Below, piece after piece: positions 42,992 through 50,540 of a stretch of 64,000 nt of DNA (position 1 is its first letter; every line of letters begins with the position of its first letter). The stretch is taken from positions 62,001-126,000 of the forward strand of contig CAAFUR010000020.1 of NCBI GenBank assembly GCA_900766245.1, given 5' to 3'. Below the pieces are notes generated by a model. That model was not told where the DNA came from. It saw nothing but the letters and a program-made list of their open reading frames with translations, and made no database searches. Origin of the DNA: Veillonellaceae bacterium (lineage in GTDB: Bacteria; Bacillota; Negativicutes; Veillonellales; Veillonellaceae). Made by a program: the position numbers and the translations under genes.

Positions 42992-43036
42992 TTGAGTTTT
43001 AATAGATATAAAAGAGAGTATGAAAGGAGGGCTATA

Positions 43037-43624
43037 TTGGTTACCGTTAAGGAGAAAATTTTAGCAGCGGCGGCCATAATGATTGAAGAGCAAGGCATAT
43101 CATTCCGCATGGATGATTTAGCAAAAGCATTGACTATTAGTAAACGTACGTTGTATGAACAATTTCGTTCTAAACATGAAATTGTAGAAACCATTTTAGT
43201 CCATGGGGCAGAAGACTTTTACAGACAGTATGAGAATATTGTGAACAATAAAAGTCTTACTGTAGAAGAAGTATTAAATAGGTATTTTAGAGTACGATCA
43301 AATTTGTATGCGGCTTTCAGTGGAGAATCTTTCATAGAAATCTTCTTATCTATACCGCAACTACAAGAAACGTTGAAAACTTTGTTCAAGAAAGATTGGG
43401 ACTTACTTAAACACTATTTACTACACCAACAAGAGCAAGGAACTATTGCTCGCTATGTGGATGTTGATATTATCATTATGATGTTGCAAGGTGCTGTACG
43501 ACGCATTGTGTTTGAAAGCTCCAATCATCATGAGGATATTTATAAATATATGCCAAAGGTTATTTCAGTTATATTACAGGGTATTACAAATAAGGGTGAA
43601 ATGAATGAAAAAACAAGCGTATAA
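43037..43624 (+). CDS. TetR/AcrR family regulator
   Basis: The N-terminal helix-turn-helix (EKILAAAAIMIEEQGISFRMDDLAKALTISKRTLYEQFRSKHEIV, residues about 5-50) is typical of TetR proteins. The C-terminal all-helical domain presumably binds a small molecule. The start is TTG at 43037, six bases after AAAGGAGG; the longer frame from 42992 has no SD. The product is 195 aa. Its last 20 bases overlap the adaptor gene of the efflux pump, so it is a local regulator, very likely a repressor, of that operon. Confidence 0.88.
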   Translation: MVTVKEKILAAAAIMIEEQGISFRMDDLAKALTISKRTLYEQFRSKHEIVETILVHGAEDFYRQYENIVNNKSLTVEEVLNRYFRVRSNLYAAFSGESFIEIFLSIPQLQETLKTLFKKDWDLLKHYLLHQQEQGTIARYVDVDIIIMMLQGAVRRIVFESSNHHEDIYKYMPKVISVILQGITNKGEMNEKTSV

Positions 43625-44771
43625 TGGTTTAGTGGCAGCTAGCTTGGCAGCCCTTGTACTTGTATCTGGTTGTGGTGGACAAGCTCCGGGGCAAGGTCCA
43701 ACGGAGGTTAACTCCTATAAAATCACAGCTACTGATACAAATGTACAAGAATCTTTCAATGGTACTGTATTGGCACAAAATTCTATTGTGATTCGAGCGA
43801 ATGTATCCGGTCGAGTTGTTGAAAAATATGTAAAAGGGGGCGACACGGTAAAAGCCGGTCAAGCATTGTATCGTCTCGATGGACGTCAATACGAAGCGAA
43901 CCTAGCTAGTGCACAAGCCAATGCAGCACGATCTAGCGCAGCGTACCAAAACTCTCAAGTCGATTTACAGCGCTATCAAACATTAGCAAATGAAGATGCC
44001 ATTGCCCGCCAAACACTGGATACACAAGCTAGTGTGGCTGCACAAAATCGCGCAGCCTTAGAAGCTATGGAAGCACAAATCCGCTTAGCGGAAAATAATT
44101 TACAAGATACGGTTGTATATGCGCCATTTGATGGTACATTGGAAATGGATGATGTAGATTTAGGTACATTCGTTACAGCTGGACAAACAGCACTTGTCAC
44201 ATTGAACTCTACCGATCCAGTATATGTACAATTTAGTATGAGTGAAGCAGAGTACTTAGAATATAAAAAAGCACATCGTTCTGTAGATGGCGAAGTAGAA
44301 TTGAAATTGTCCAATGGTGAAATCTATGGTACCTATGATGATAATCACAAAATTGTAAGCACAATTAAAGGTCGCATTGTGGAAGCTGCCAAAAACTTAG
44401 ATAGCGGTACAGGTCAGCTGATTTTAAAAGCAGCATTCCCAAATCCAAATCATATGTTGTTACCAAATATGTATGCATCCGTTATTACTAGCGGTGAAAC
44501 TATTCAAGGCGCTATCTTAGTGCCATCTCGTGCTTTATTACAAGTATTGGATAAAACATTTGTGATGGTCATCCGAGATGGTAAAGTAGAACAAGTGCCT
44601 GTCACAACAAGTGGTACCAGTGGTAAATACACCATCATTCGTCCTTCCAAAGATGGTAAAGGTTTAACAGTAGGCGATGAAATCGTTGTAGATGGCTTAA
44701 CAAAAGCGAAAAATGGCGCAGAAGTAAAAGCAACTTTATTAAGCAAAGAAGATATTGAGAAAGGTAATTAG
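43605..44771 (+). CDS. RND efflux periplasmic adaptor (membrane fusion protein), lipoprotein
   Basis: The lipoprotein signal peptide has a lipobox LVSGC (Cys23). The mature protein has the biotinyl-lipoyl-like hairpin domain (IVIRANVSGRVVEKYVKGGDTVKAGQALYRLD), an alpha-helical hairpin (about 95-160, AANLA...ALEAMEAQIRLAENNL), the second half lipoyl (VYAPFDGTLEMDDVDLGTFV) and the beta-barrel and membrane-proximal domains. This is the HlyD/AcrA family. It connects the RND pump to an outer-membrane channel. The length of 388 aa is normal. It overlaps tetR and lies nine bases before the pump gene. Confidence 0.93.
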   Translation: MKKQAYNGLVAASLAALVLVSGCGGQAPGQGPTEVNSYKITATDTNVQESFNGTVLAQNSIVIRANVSGRVVEKYVKGGDTVKAGQALYRLDGRQYEANLASAQANAARSSAAYQNSQVDLQRYQTLANEDAIARQTLDTQASVAAQNRAALEAMEAQIRLAENNLQDTVVYAPFDGTLEMDDVDLGTFVTAGQTALVTLNSTDPVYVQFSMSEAEYLEYKKAHRSVDGEVELKLSNGEIYGTYDDNHKIVSTIKGRIVEAAKNLDSGTGQLILKAAFPNPNHMLLPNMYASVITSGETIQGAILVPSRALLQVLDKTFVMVIRDGKVEQVPVTTSGTSGKYTIIRPSKDGKGLTVGDEIVVDGLTKAKNGAEVKATLLSKEDIEKGN

Positions 44772-44780
44772 GGTGATATT

Positions 44781-47700
44781 GTGTCAAAATTCTTTATTAA
44801 TCGCCCTATCTTTGCCATCGTAATCTCTATTATCATTACATTGCTAGGGTTGATTTCCTTATCAAAACTGCCGATCGACAGATATCCACAGATTTCTCCA
44901 CCGCAAGTACAGGTACGTACTGCCTACATGGGGGCCAATGCTGAGGTTGTAAGCGAATCGGTAGCGGCAGTCATCGAAAAACAAATCGTTGGCGTCCAAA
45001 ATATGGATTATATGCAATCCACGAGTACAGGGGATGGTTCCTATAACTTGACAGTTCAATTTGAGCAAGGAACTGATGCCGATATGGATACGGTAAACGT
45101 ACAAAACCGTGTAGCCCGTGCCTTGGCATCCTTGCCATCCGAAGTACAAACGGTGGGTGTGACCACTACGAAATCTTCTGGTGATATGGCCATGGTATTC
45201 TCCTTGGTATCGCCAAATGGTAGTTATGATAGAACTTTCTTGAAAAACTATGCCACTAACTACATGATGGATGCCATCCAATCTGTGAATGGTGTGGGTA
45301 CAGTGCAGGAGTTCGGTGCTGACTATGCTATGCGCATTTGGCTAGACCCTACAAAAATGTCTAAGTATGGCGTTACCATAACAGATGTAAGCAATGCGAT
45401 TCGCAGTCAAAACAAACAGGCTGCAGCAGGTGCGTTAGGTTCCGATCCAATTGACAAAGATCAAGCTTTCAACACATCTGTGAAAGTACAAGGTCGTTTG
45501 GCTGAAATTTCAGAATTTGAAAATATCGTAATTAAAAAAGATAAAAAGAATAATTTATTGCATTTAAAAGATGTAGCTCGTGTTGAATTAGGGGCACAAA
45601 GTTATTCTGTAGAGCCTACAAGCTTCTCAAAAGAAACGGGCAATGATAAACCAGTAGCTGTATTTGCTGTTTCATTAACGAATGATGCGAATACATTAGA
45701 AACAATCAATGCTGTAAAAGAGGTTATTCACCAACAAGAAGAAGCATTCCCACCGGATATGCAAGCGAAGATTATTGTAGATAATACAAAATTCGTAAAA
45801 GCTTCTATGAAAGAAGTAGTAAAAACCTTTGCAGAAGCCTTGATTCTCGTAGCGATAATTGTGTACTTGTTCTTGCAAACATGGCAGTCTACAGTGATTC
45901 CAATGATTGCAGTGCCAGTATCTTTGATTGGTACTTTTGCGGCGTTCCAAGTAATGGGCTTTACTGTTAATACATTGACTTTGCTAGCCATGGTGTTAGC
46001 GATTGGCCTCGTCGTGGATGATGCCATCGTCGTAATCGAAGCTGTAGAATATGAAATGCGCTACAATGGGTTGAAACCAAAAGCGGCTACTGTGGCAGCC
46101 ATGGAAAAAGTACAAGGCCCTGTTATTGGTATTGCCTTTGTATTGATTTCCGTATTCGTTCCAGTGGCCTTCATGGGTGGTTTAACGGGGGTATTGTATA
46201 AACAATTCGCTTTAACAGTAGCTATTTCTGTTATTAATTCTGCCTTTGTAGCATTGACATTGACGCCTGCATTGTGTGGTATTATGTTAAAACCACATAA
46301 GCCAAAAGAGACTACTAATATAGTGGGTCGTTTCTTGGAGTGGTTTAATGGATTCTTGGATCGAAGAATCGATCAGTATGGTATTCTTTTAGCTCGTTGG
46401 TCCAATCGTCTATGGGCCACATGGTTGGCATTGGCTATCTTCTTAGGTGCAGCTTTTGGTATGATGCGTATGGTGCCAAGTGGATTCGTACCTGCTGAAG
46501 ATAGTGGCTATTTTCTGGTTGCGGTATCCTTGCCGCCAGGGGCTACTTCTAGCCGTACAAAAGATGTGTTAACTGATTTAGGTCACTTCTTGAATGAAGA
46601 TAAAGATATGAATGGTACGATCACAGTGCCAGGTTTTGATGTCTTGTCAGGAACGGCACAAACTAGTGGTGGTGCCATCTTTACATCCTTAATTGATTGG
46701 GATGAAAGAACGCAACCAGATCAACAGCTTGGTTCGAAGATTAGAAATACTTTCATCCATGGTTCTAAGGACCCACGAGGAACGATTATTCCGTTGAATC
46801 CACCATCCCTCCCAGGTCTTGGTAAGACGGGTGGTTTCTCCATGTACCTCATCAATAAAGCGGGTCATAGTACAGAACAAATGAATGCGGTAGTGCAACA
46901 GTTCTTAGGAGAAGCTCAAAAACGTCCTGAGTTCCTTAGTATTTATACGACTTTCAATACGGCCACACCATCCTATAATTTTGATGTGAATCGTGATAGA
47001 GCGGCTCGTGATGGTGTAGCTGTGACAGATATTTATACAGCCTTACAAGGATATTATGGTGGTATGCAGTTAAATGACTTTACTAAGTTTGGTAAAAACT
47101 ACAAAGTTATGTTACAAGCGGACAATCAGTTCCGTACCGATCCTAGTATGAATCATCTATTGACTGTTCGTAATGCAGCAGGTCAAATGGTGCCAGTTGA
47201 TACGTATATTACACCGCAAAAAACGACATCTGCCTTTGTGGTAACACGATATAACAACTTCCCAGCAGTGAGCATTGGTGGTAATACTAAGCAAGGTGTT
47301 AGCTCTGGTGATGCTATCAAAGCCTTAGAAGAAGTGGCGAAAAATACATTGCCACAAGGATATACCTATGATTGGGGTGGACAAACTCGTGAGGAAATCA
47401 AAGCGGGATCCCAAGTGTTGATTATCTTTGGATTCGGTATTGTCTTTGTATTCCTTGTGTTGGCTGCCTTGTATGAATCTTGGAAAGTACCATTTGCAGT
47501 ACTATTATCTGTTCCAACAGGTATCTTTGGTGCTGTACTTGGTCCATGGTTATTCAATATGATTGGTGCCATGATGAAATCTACACATTTCTTTGCCTTG
47601 GATATTTATTTCCAAATTGGCTTGCTTACCTTGGTGGGCTTAGCAGCGAAGAATGCGATCTTGATTATCGAATATGCTAAAATTCGTGTTGATGAAAGAG

Positions 47701-47948
47701 GTATGAACTATGTAGATGCAGCCATTGAGGCAGCGAAGATTCGTTTACGTCCTATCTTGATGACGTCCTTTGCATTCATCATTGGATGCTTGCCATTGAT
47801 GTTGGCAAGTGGCGCTGGTGCTGGTGCCCGTGCATCCTTGGGTGTGACCGTAGTATTTGGTATGATTACAGCGACATTCTTTGGGGTGGCAATCATTCCT
47901 ATGTTGTTCATCATTATAGAAAAACTAGGCTTTAAACGTCACTTGTGA
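44781..47948 (+). CDS. RND multidrug efflux transporter, HAE1/AcrB family
   Basis: This is a proton-driven inner-membrane pump with large periplasmic loops. The 1055-residue protein begins with TM1 (MSKFFINRPIFAIVISIIITLLGLISL), then PYPQISPPQVQV-type porter segments. TM4 carries the proton-relay Asp pair (Asp413-Asp414 in GLVVDDAIVV), and the second repeat starts after about 530 with a matching TM bundle. The start is GTG at 44781. No outer-membrane channel (TolC-like) gene follows, so the channel must be encoded elsewhere. It is the last gene of the tetR operon; repeat B1 follows directly. Confidence 0.95.
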   Translation: MSKFFINRPIFAIVISIIITLLGLISLSKLPIDRYPQISPPQVQVRTAYMGANAEVVSESVAAVIEKQIVGVQNMDYMQSTSTGDGSYNLTVQFEQGTDADMDTVNVQNRVARALASLPSEVQTVGVTTTKSSGDMAMVFSLVSPNGSYDRTFLKNYATNYMMDAIQSVNGVGTVQEFGADYAMRIWLDPTKMSKYGVTITDVSNAIRSQNKQAAAGALGSDPIDKDQAFNTSVKVQGRLAEISEFENIVIKKDKKNNLLHLKDVARVELGAQSYSVEPTSFSKETGNDKPVAVFAVSLTNDANTLETINAVKEVIHQQEEAFPPDMQAKIIVDNTKFVKASMKEVVKTFAEALILVAIIVYLFLQTWQSTVIPMIAVPVSLIGTFAAFQVMGFTVNTLTLLAMVLAIGLVVDDAIVVIEAVEYEMRYNGLKPKAATVAAMEKVQGPVIGIAFVLISVFVPVAFMGGLTGVLYKQFALTVAISVINSAFVALTLTPALCGIMLKPHKPKETTNIVGRFLEWFNGFLDRRIDQYGILLARWSNRLWATWLALAIFLGAAFGMMRMVPSGFVPAEDSGYFLVAVSLPPGATSSRTKDVLTDLGHFLNEDKDMNGTITVPGFDVLSGTAQTSGGAIFTSLIDWDERTQPDQQLGSKIRNTFIHGSKDPRGTIIPLNPPSLPGLGKTGGFSMYLINKAGHSTEQMNAVVQQFLGEAQKRPEFLSIYTTFNTATPSYNFDVNRDRAARDGVAVTDIYTALQGYYGGMQLNDFTKFGKNYKVMLQADNQFRTDPSMNHLLTVRNAAGQMVPVDTYITPQKTTSAFVVTRYNNFPAVSIGGNTKQGVSSGDAIKALEEVAKNTLPQGYTYDWGGQTREEIKAGSQVLIIFGFGIVFVFLVLAALYESWKVPFAVLLSVPTGIFGAVLGPWLFNMIGAMMKSTHFFALDIYFQIGLLTLVGLAAKNAILIIEYAKIRVDERGMNYVDAAIEAAKIRLRPILMTSFAFIIGCLPLMLASGAGAGARASLGVTVVFGMITATFFGVAIIPMLFIIIEKLGFKRHL

Positions 47949-47958
47949 GTTTATGCAT

Positions 47959-48136
47959 CCTTGTGGCGGTCTTAATTGAATATGATAAAAAGGGAAGAGC
48001 ACGGCATACTCCTCACAAACGGTATTTCATAATGTTTGTTCGGAGCACGCCGTGCTCTTCCTATGTTTGTGTAATTTTGTCAGTAAAGACCGCCACGAAG
48101 GCTGCTACACCTAACTGCGTTCCTCAGAGTATAGTT
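47959..48136 (+). repeat. nested-hairpin interspersed repeat, copy B1
   Basis: The outer stem CCTTGTGGCGGTCTT (47959) pairs with AAGACCGCCACGAAGG (48086). Inside, GGAAGAGCACGGC (47993-48005) pairs perfectly with GCCGTGCTCTTCC (48049-48061), with further pairs CTCC/GGAG and CAAAC/GTTTG toward the loop. The right end has GGCTGCTACACCTAACTGC and GTTCCTC. It starts 11 bases after the RND stop. Confidence 0.85.
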
Positions 48137-48276
48137 AGAGCACGGCATACTCCTTACAAACGGTATTTCATAATGTTTGTTCGGAGCACGCCGTGCTCTT
48201 CCTGTGTTTGTATCATTTTGTCAGTAAAGGCCCGCCACAAAGGCTGCTACACTTAACTGCGTTCCTCTTGGGTTGG
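48137..48276 (+). repeat. nested-hairpin interspersed repeat, copy B2 (tandem)
   Basis: This copy repeats B1 with a 141-base period and roughly 90 percent identity. The inner hairpin (AGAGCACGGC at 48137 / GCCGTGCTCT at 48190) is kept; the outer left arm is missing. The right core is AAGGCTGCTACACTTAACTGC. The long frame crossing B1 and B2 on the plus strand is a by-product of the repeat and not a gene. Confidence 0.85.
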
Positions 48277-48294
48277 GAACTATATTGATAAATA

Positions 48295-48324
48295 TTAACA
48301 ATTTGAGTAATTTTATAGTATAAT
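48295..48324 (+). promoter_or_regulatory. promoter of the putative type I toxin mRNA
   Basis: TTAACA (48295) and a perfect TATAAT (48319) are separated by 18 bases. The start of transcription is expected near 48331, exactly where the left arm of the long inverted repeat begins. Confidence 0.7.
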
Positions 48325-48331
48325 AAAGATT

Positions 48332-48365
48332 AGAAGAGTCATTAACGTGTTGTTAGGCTCATCTC
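48332..48365 (+). repeat. left arm of the inverted repeat flanking the toxin ORF
   Basis: This 34-base arm is complementary to 48541-48580. The two parts, AGAAGAGTCATTAACGTGT and TGTTAGGCTCATCTC, pair with the right arm around a bulge of about six bases in the right arm; the only differences in the first part give U-G pairs. In RNA it would join the 5' end of the toxin mRNA to its 3' end. Confidence 0.75.
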
Positions 48366-48391
48366 TTCCTTTTATGGGAGGAGGTGATACT

Positions 48392-48472
48392 ATGACTGCA
48401 TATGAAAAATTATCTTTATTGATTCAATTTTCTATGTTAATTGTAGAAGTTATTCGTTGCTTTTATAGCTAA
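48392..48472 (+). CDS. putative type I toxin, 26-residue holin-like membrane peptide
   Basis: The ORF encodes 26 residues starting MTAYEKLSLL, then IQFSMLIVEVI, and ending RCFYS. The pattern M-T-x-Y-E-x-L/I-S-L-hydrophobic-I-Q-F is that of the short putative holin-like toxins (Hol_Tox family) found in type I toxin-antitoxin loci of Firmicutes. A single hydrophobic helix would insert in the membrane. The SD is very strong (GGGAGGAGGTGAT), and CTCTTCC just upstream could pair with it, hiding it. The surrounding promoter, terminator, long inverted repeat and antisense promoter support an expressed toxin. Toxicity is inferred, not seen. Confidence 0.75.
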   Translation: MTAYEKLSLLIQFSMLIVEVIRCFYS

Positions 48473-48474
48473 TG

Positions 48475-48520
48475 AAAACGCCTAACGAAATGAGGTTTTA
48501 CGGCCCTCACACGTTAGGCG
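48475..48520 (-). terminator. terminator of the antisense RNA
   Basis: On the minus strand CGCCTAACG-tg-TGAGG ... CCTCA-ttt-CGTTAGGCG forms a 9-bp plus 5-bp stem and is followed by TTTTC. The plus strand lacks a T run after it, so the orientation is minus. Confidence 0.75.
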
Positions 48521-48540
48521 AAATCAAATTTTGACTTTTT

Positions 48541-48586
48541 GAGATGAGCCTAACGCCAGCTACACGTTGATGGCTCTTCTTTTTTA
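48541..48586 (+). terminator. terminator of the toxin mRNA and right arm of the long inverted repeat
   Basis: GAGCC (48546) / GGCTC (48572) with inner AACG/CGTT forms a hairpin followed by TTCTTTTTT. The same bases (48541-48580) can instead pair with the 5' end of the transcript at 48332-48365, so two competing folds are possible. Confidence 0.75.
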
Positions 48587-48593
48587 CATGTCA

Positions 48594-48602
48594 AGTATAC
48601 CA
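48594..48602 (-). promoter_or_regulatory. extended -10 promoter of the antisense RNA
   Basis: On the minus strand TGG-TATACT is an extended -10 (TGn plus TATACT). The -35 region is poor, which extended -10 promoters tolerate. Confidence 0.6.
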
Positions 48603-48626
48603 TACTTTGCAAAAAAATACTACTTG

Positions 48627-48652
48627 CTCCTACGTCTAACTGCGTCGCTCTA
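48627..48652 (+). repeat. interspersed repeat core, partial copy C
   Basis: Contains the core CTACGTCTAACTGCG followed by TCGCTC, matching the right end of copies A1-B2 but without any hairpin part. It lies on the far side of the toxin locus from B2. Confidence 0.65.
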
Positions 48653-48739
48653 AGAGTTAAATTATGGGAGAGGTTTGTGTTTTATGGTATAATGAAATAA
48701 TAGCCGATGAACTAGTTTCATTCGATGAGTGAGGTACAA

Positions 48740-50539
48740 ATGAAAGTTATTATTTCAACGTTGAATTCAAAATATATACATTCTTCTTTGGCGTTGCGCT
48801 ATTTGCAGGCTTATGGAAGAACGAAGGACGAGGCATATGAGATAGTGGAATACACTATTAATATGCCTATTTTAGATATCTTAAACAATGTTACTACGTT
48901 AGACGCAGATGTAATAGGCTTTGCTTGTTATATCTGGAATATCGATATGACATTGCATCTATGTGCTATGATCAAAGCGGTCCGCCCTAGTACTAAGATT
49001 ATCTTAGGGGGGCCTGAGGTGAGTTATACAGCTAGGGAACTATTAGAAGAGCATACCTACATCGATTATATTGTGCAAGGGGAAGCTGAGGAGGCTTTCA
49101 CTTCGTTTGTGAAAGCTATCCGTACAGGTCACTCGCCTGTTGATCCTGTCATACCTGGTATCTTAGGTAGAGAACAAGGCAACATTCAAGGGTCTGAAGA
49201 GGCGGTAGAGGTGAAGGATCTAAGTACCATACCATTCCCGTACACAGAGGAAGATATGCTTACATTATGGAATAAAATTGTCTATTATGAATCTTCTCGT
49301 GGTTGTCCCTTTAGTTGCCAGTATTGTTTATCTGGAAATCGCAACACTGTACGATTCTTTCCACAAGAACGGGTACTTGAAGAGTTAGCTTGGTTCGTGG
49401 AGCATAATGTAAAACAGGTGAAGTTTGTAGATCGGACTTTCAATTGTGCGCCTCATCATCATATTCCATTGATGGAGTGGATGCGTGACCATGGGGGACA
49501 GACGAACTTTCACTTGGAAATGGAATCCATTTTAATGACGGAAAAAGAAGTAGATATTCTAAGTTCTACTCGTCATGGTCAAATACAGATTGAGGTAGGT
49601 GTTCAAAGTACCCATGATAAGACCTTAGAGGCGATCCATCGGCGCAATGATTGGGGCCGTATTCAGTCCGTCATCCCTCCGATTATTAAGGCGGGGCGTA
49701 CTCATGTGCATATGGACTTAATTGTAGGTTTGCCATATGAAAGTAAATCTATTTTCGAGAAGTCCTTTAATGATTTATTCAGTTTGCAACCTCATGCGTT
49801 GCAGATTGGGTTTTTAAAGTTATTAAAAGGCTCTGGCATTCGTTCCATGGCAGAGTACGAGTATATTGCCAATCCGAAAGCACCTTATGAAGTATTACAA
49901 ACCCATGTCTTGCCTTATGATGATGTACGCATGTTAAAACATTTTGAAGATGTGTTTGAACGGTTCTATAATAGTGAACGGTATCGCACAGTTTTTGGGT
50001 ACATTAGTGAAAGCTTAATCCAAGAAGGATCGGCCTTTGCCTATTTTGAAGAAATGACCAAGCTATGGTTAGAAAAAGGGAATCAAGACCGTAAATTAAA
50101 TGATGCTGATCAAATAGCATTCCTTTATGAGTTCTTCATCTTGAAAGAGGACCAAGTGGCCTGTGATTTACTGCGCTACGATGTATTGACATCTTTCAAT
50201 GGGAAAATCCGTGATGAACGATTTGGTTTATCTAAGGATAGAAAGCAAGAAATGCAAGATGCCGAGATATTCTGGCGTGAGGAAGCATTAGTTCGACAAT
50301 ACATTTCTAACTATTCCTTTGTGGAGTGGCGAAGAATCCGACAGGATTATCATACCATTGAGATCTGTGGGGAATCATTGCCATACTTAGGGATTCCAAG
50401 AGGTTCTTATAGTGCTGTAGAGGTCATCATCGATGTAAAAGGTGAGACGAAACCTTTTATACGTCCTCAACAATGTGTAGATACGAATTTGAATTATCGA
50501 GAACATATTGCTAGTTCAACTATCAGGGAGGAAGTGTGA
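48740..50539 (+). CDS. B12-binding-domain radical SAM protein (DUF4080 type)
   Basis: The N-terminal 130 residues resemble a cobalamin-binding Rossmann domain (KVIISTLNSKYIHSSLALRYL, DADVIGFACYIWN, IILGGPEVS). The radical SAM motif SSRGCPFSCQYCLSG (CxxxCxxC) follows near residue 190, and a C-terminal DUF4080-like region completes it. The product (599 aa) probably performs a cobalamin- and SAM-dependent modification; the substrate is unknown. The ATG at 48740 is chosen because GTGAGGT lies just upstream; the ATG five codons earlier (48725) has no SD. The next radical SAM gene starts two bases after its stop. Confidence 0.87.
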   Translation: MKVIISTLNSKYIHSSLALRYLQAYGRTKDEAYEIVEYTINMPILDILNNVTTLDADVIGFACYIWNIDMTLHLCAMIKAVRPSTKIILGGPEVSYTARELLEEHTYIDYIVQGEAEEAFTSFVKAIRTGHSPVDPVIPGILGREQGNIQGSEEAVEVKDLSTIPFPYTEEDMLTLWNKIVYYESSRGCPFSCQYCLSGNRNTVRFFPQERVLEELAWFVEHNVKQVKFVDRTFNCAPHHHIPLMEWMRDHGGQTNFHLEMESILMTEKEVDILSSTRHGQIQIEVGVQSTHDKTLEAIHRRNDWGRIQSVIPPIIKAGRTHVHMDLIVGLPYESKSIFEKSFNDLFSLQPHALQIGFLKLLKGSGIRSMAEYEYIANPKAPYEVLQTHVLPYDDVRMLKHFEDVFERFYNSERYRTVFGYISESLIQEGSAFAYFEEMTKLWLEKGNQDRKLNDADQIAFLYEFFILKEDQVACDLLRYDVLTSFNGKIRDERFGLSKDRKQEMQDAEIFWREEALVRQYISNYSFVEWRRIRQDYHTIEICGESLPYLGIPRGSYSAVEVIIDVKGETKPFIRPQQCVDTNLNYREHIASSTIREEV

Positions 50540-50540
50540 T

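Larger units (their letters stand above)
48472..48588 (-). ncRNA. putative antisense RNA antitoxin
   Basis: Predicted minus-strand RNA of about 115 nt, starting near 48587 from an extended -10 promoter and ending at the perfect CGCCTAACG / CGTTAGGCG terminator just beyond the toxin stop codon. It is fully complementary to the 3' untranslated part of the toxin mRNA, giving a convergent, 3'-overlapping pair like txpA/RatA. Ends are inferred. Confidence 0.65.

Noticed and set aside
43629..43889. A minus-strand frame opposite the efflux adaptor gene.
   Set aside because: Shadow of the adaptor gene with no supporting signals.
47945..48256. A 103-residue open frame covering the B1 and B2 repeats.
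   Set aside because: Its sequence is the translation of the tandem repeats (SYVC-type and RARHT-type segments appear twice), it has no SD, and the DNA is explained better by paired hairpin arms.
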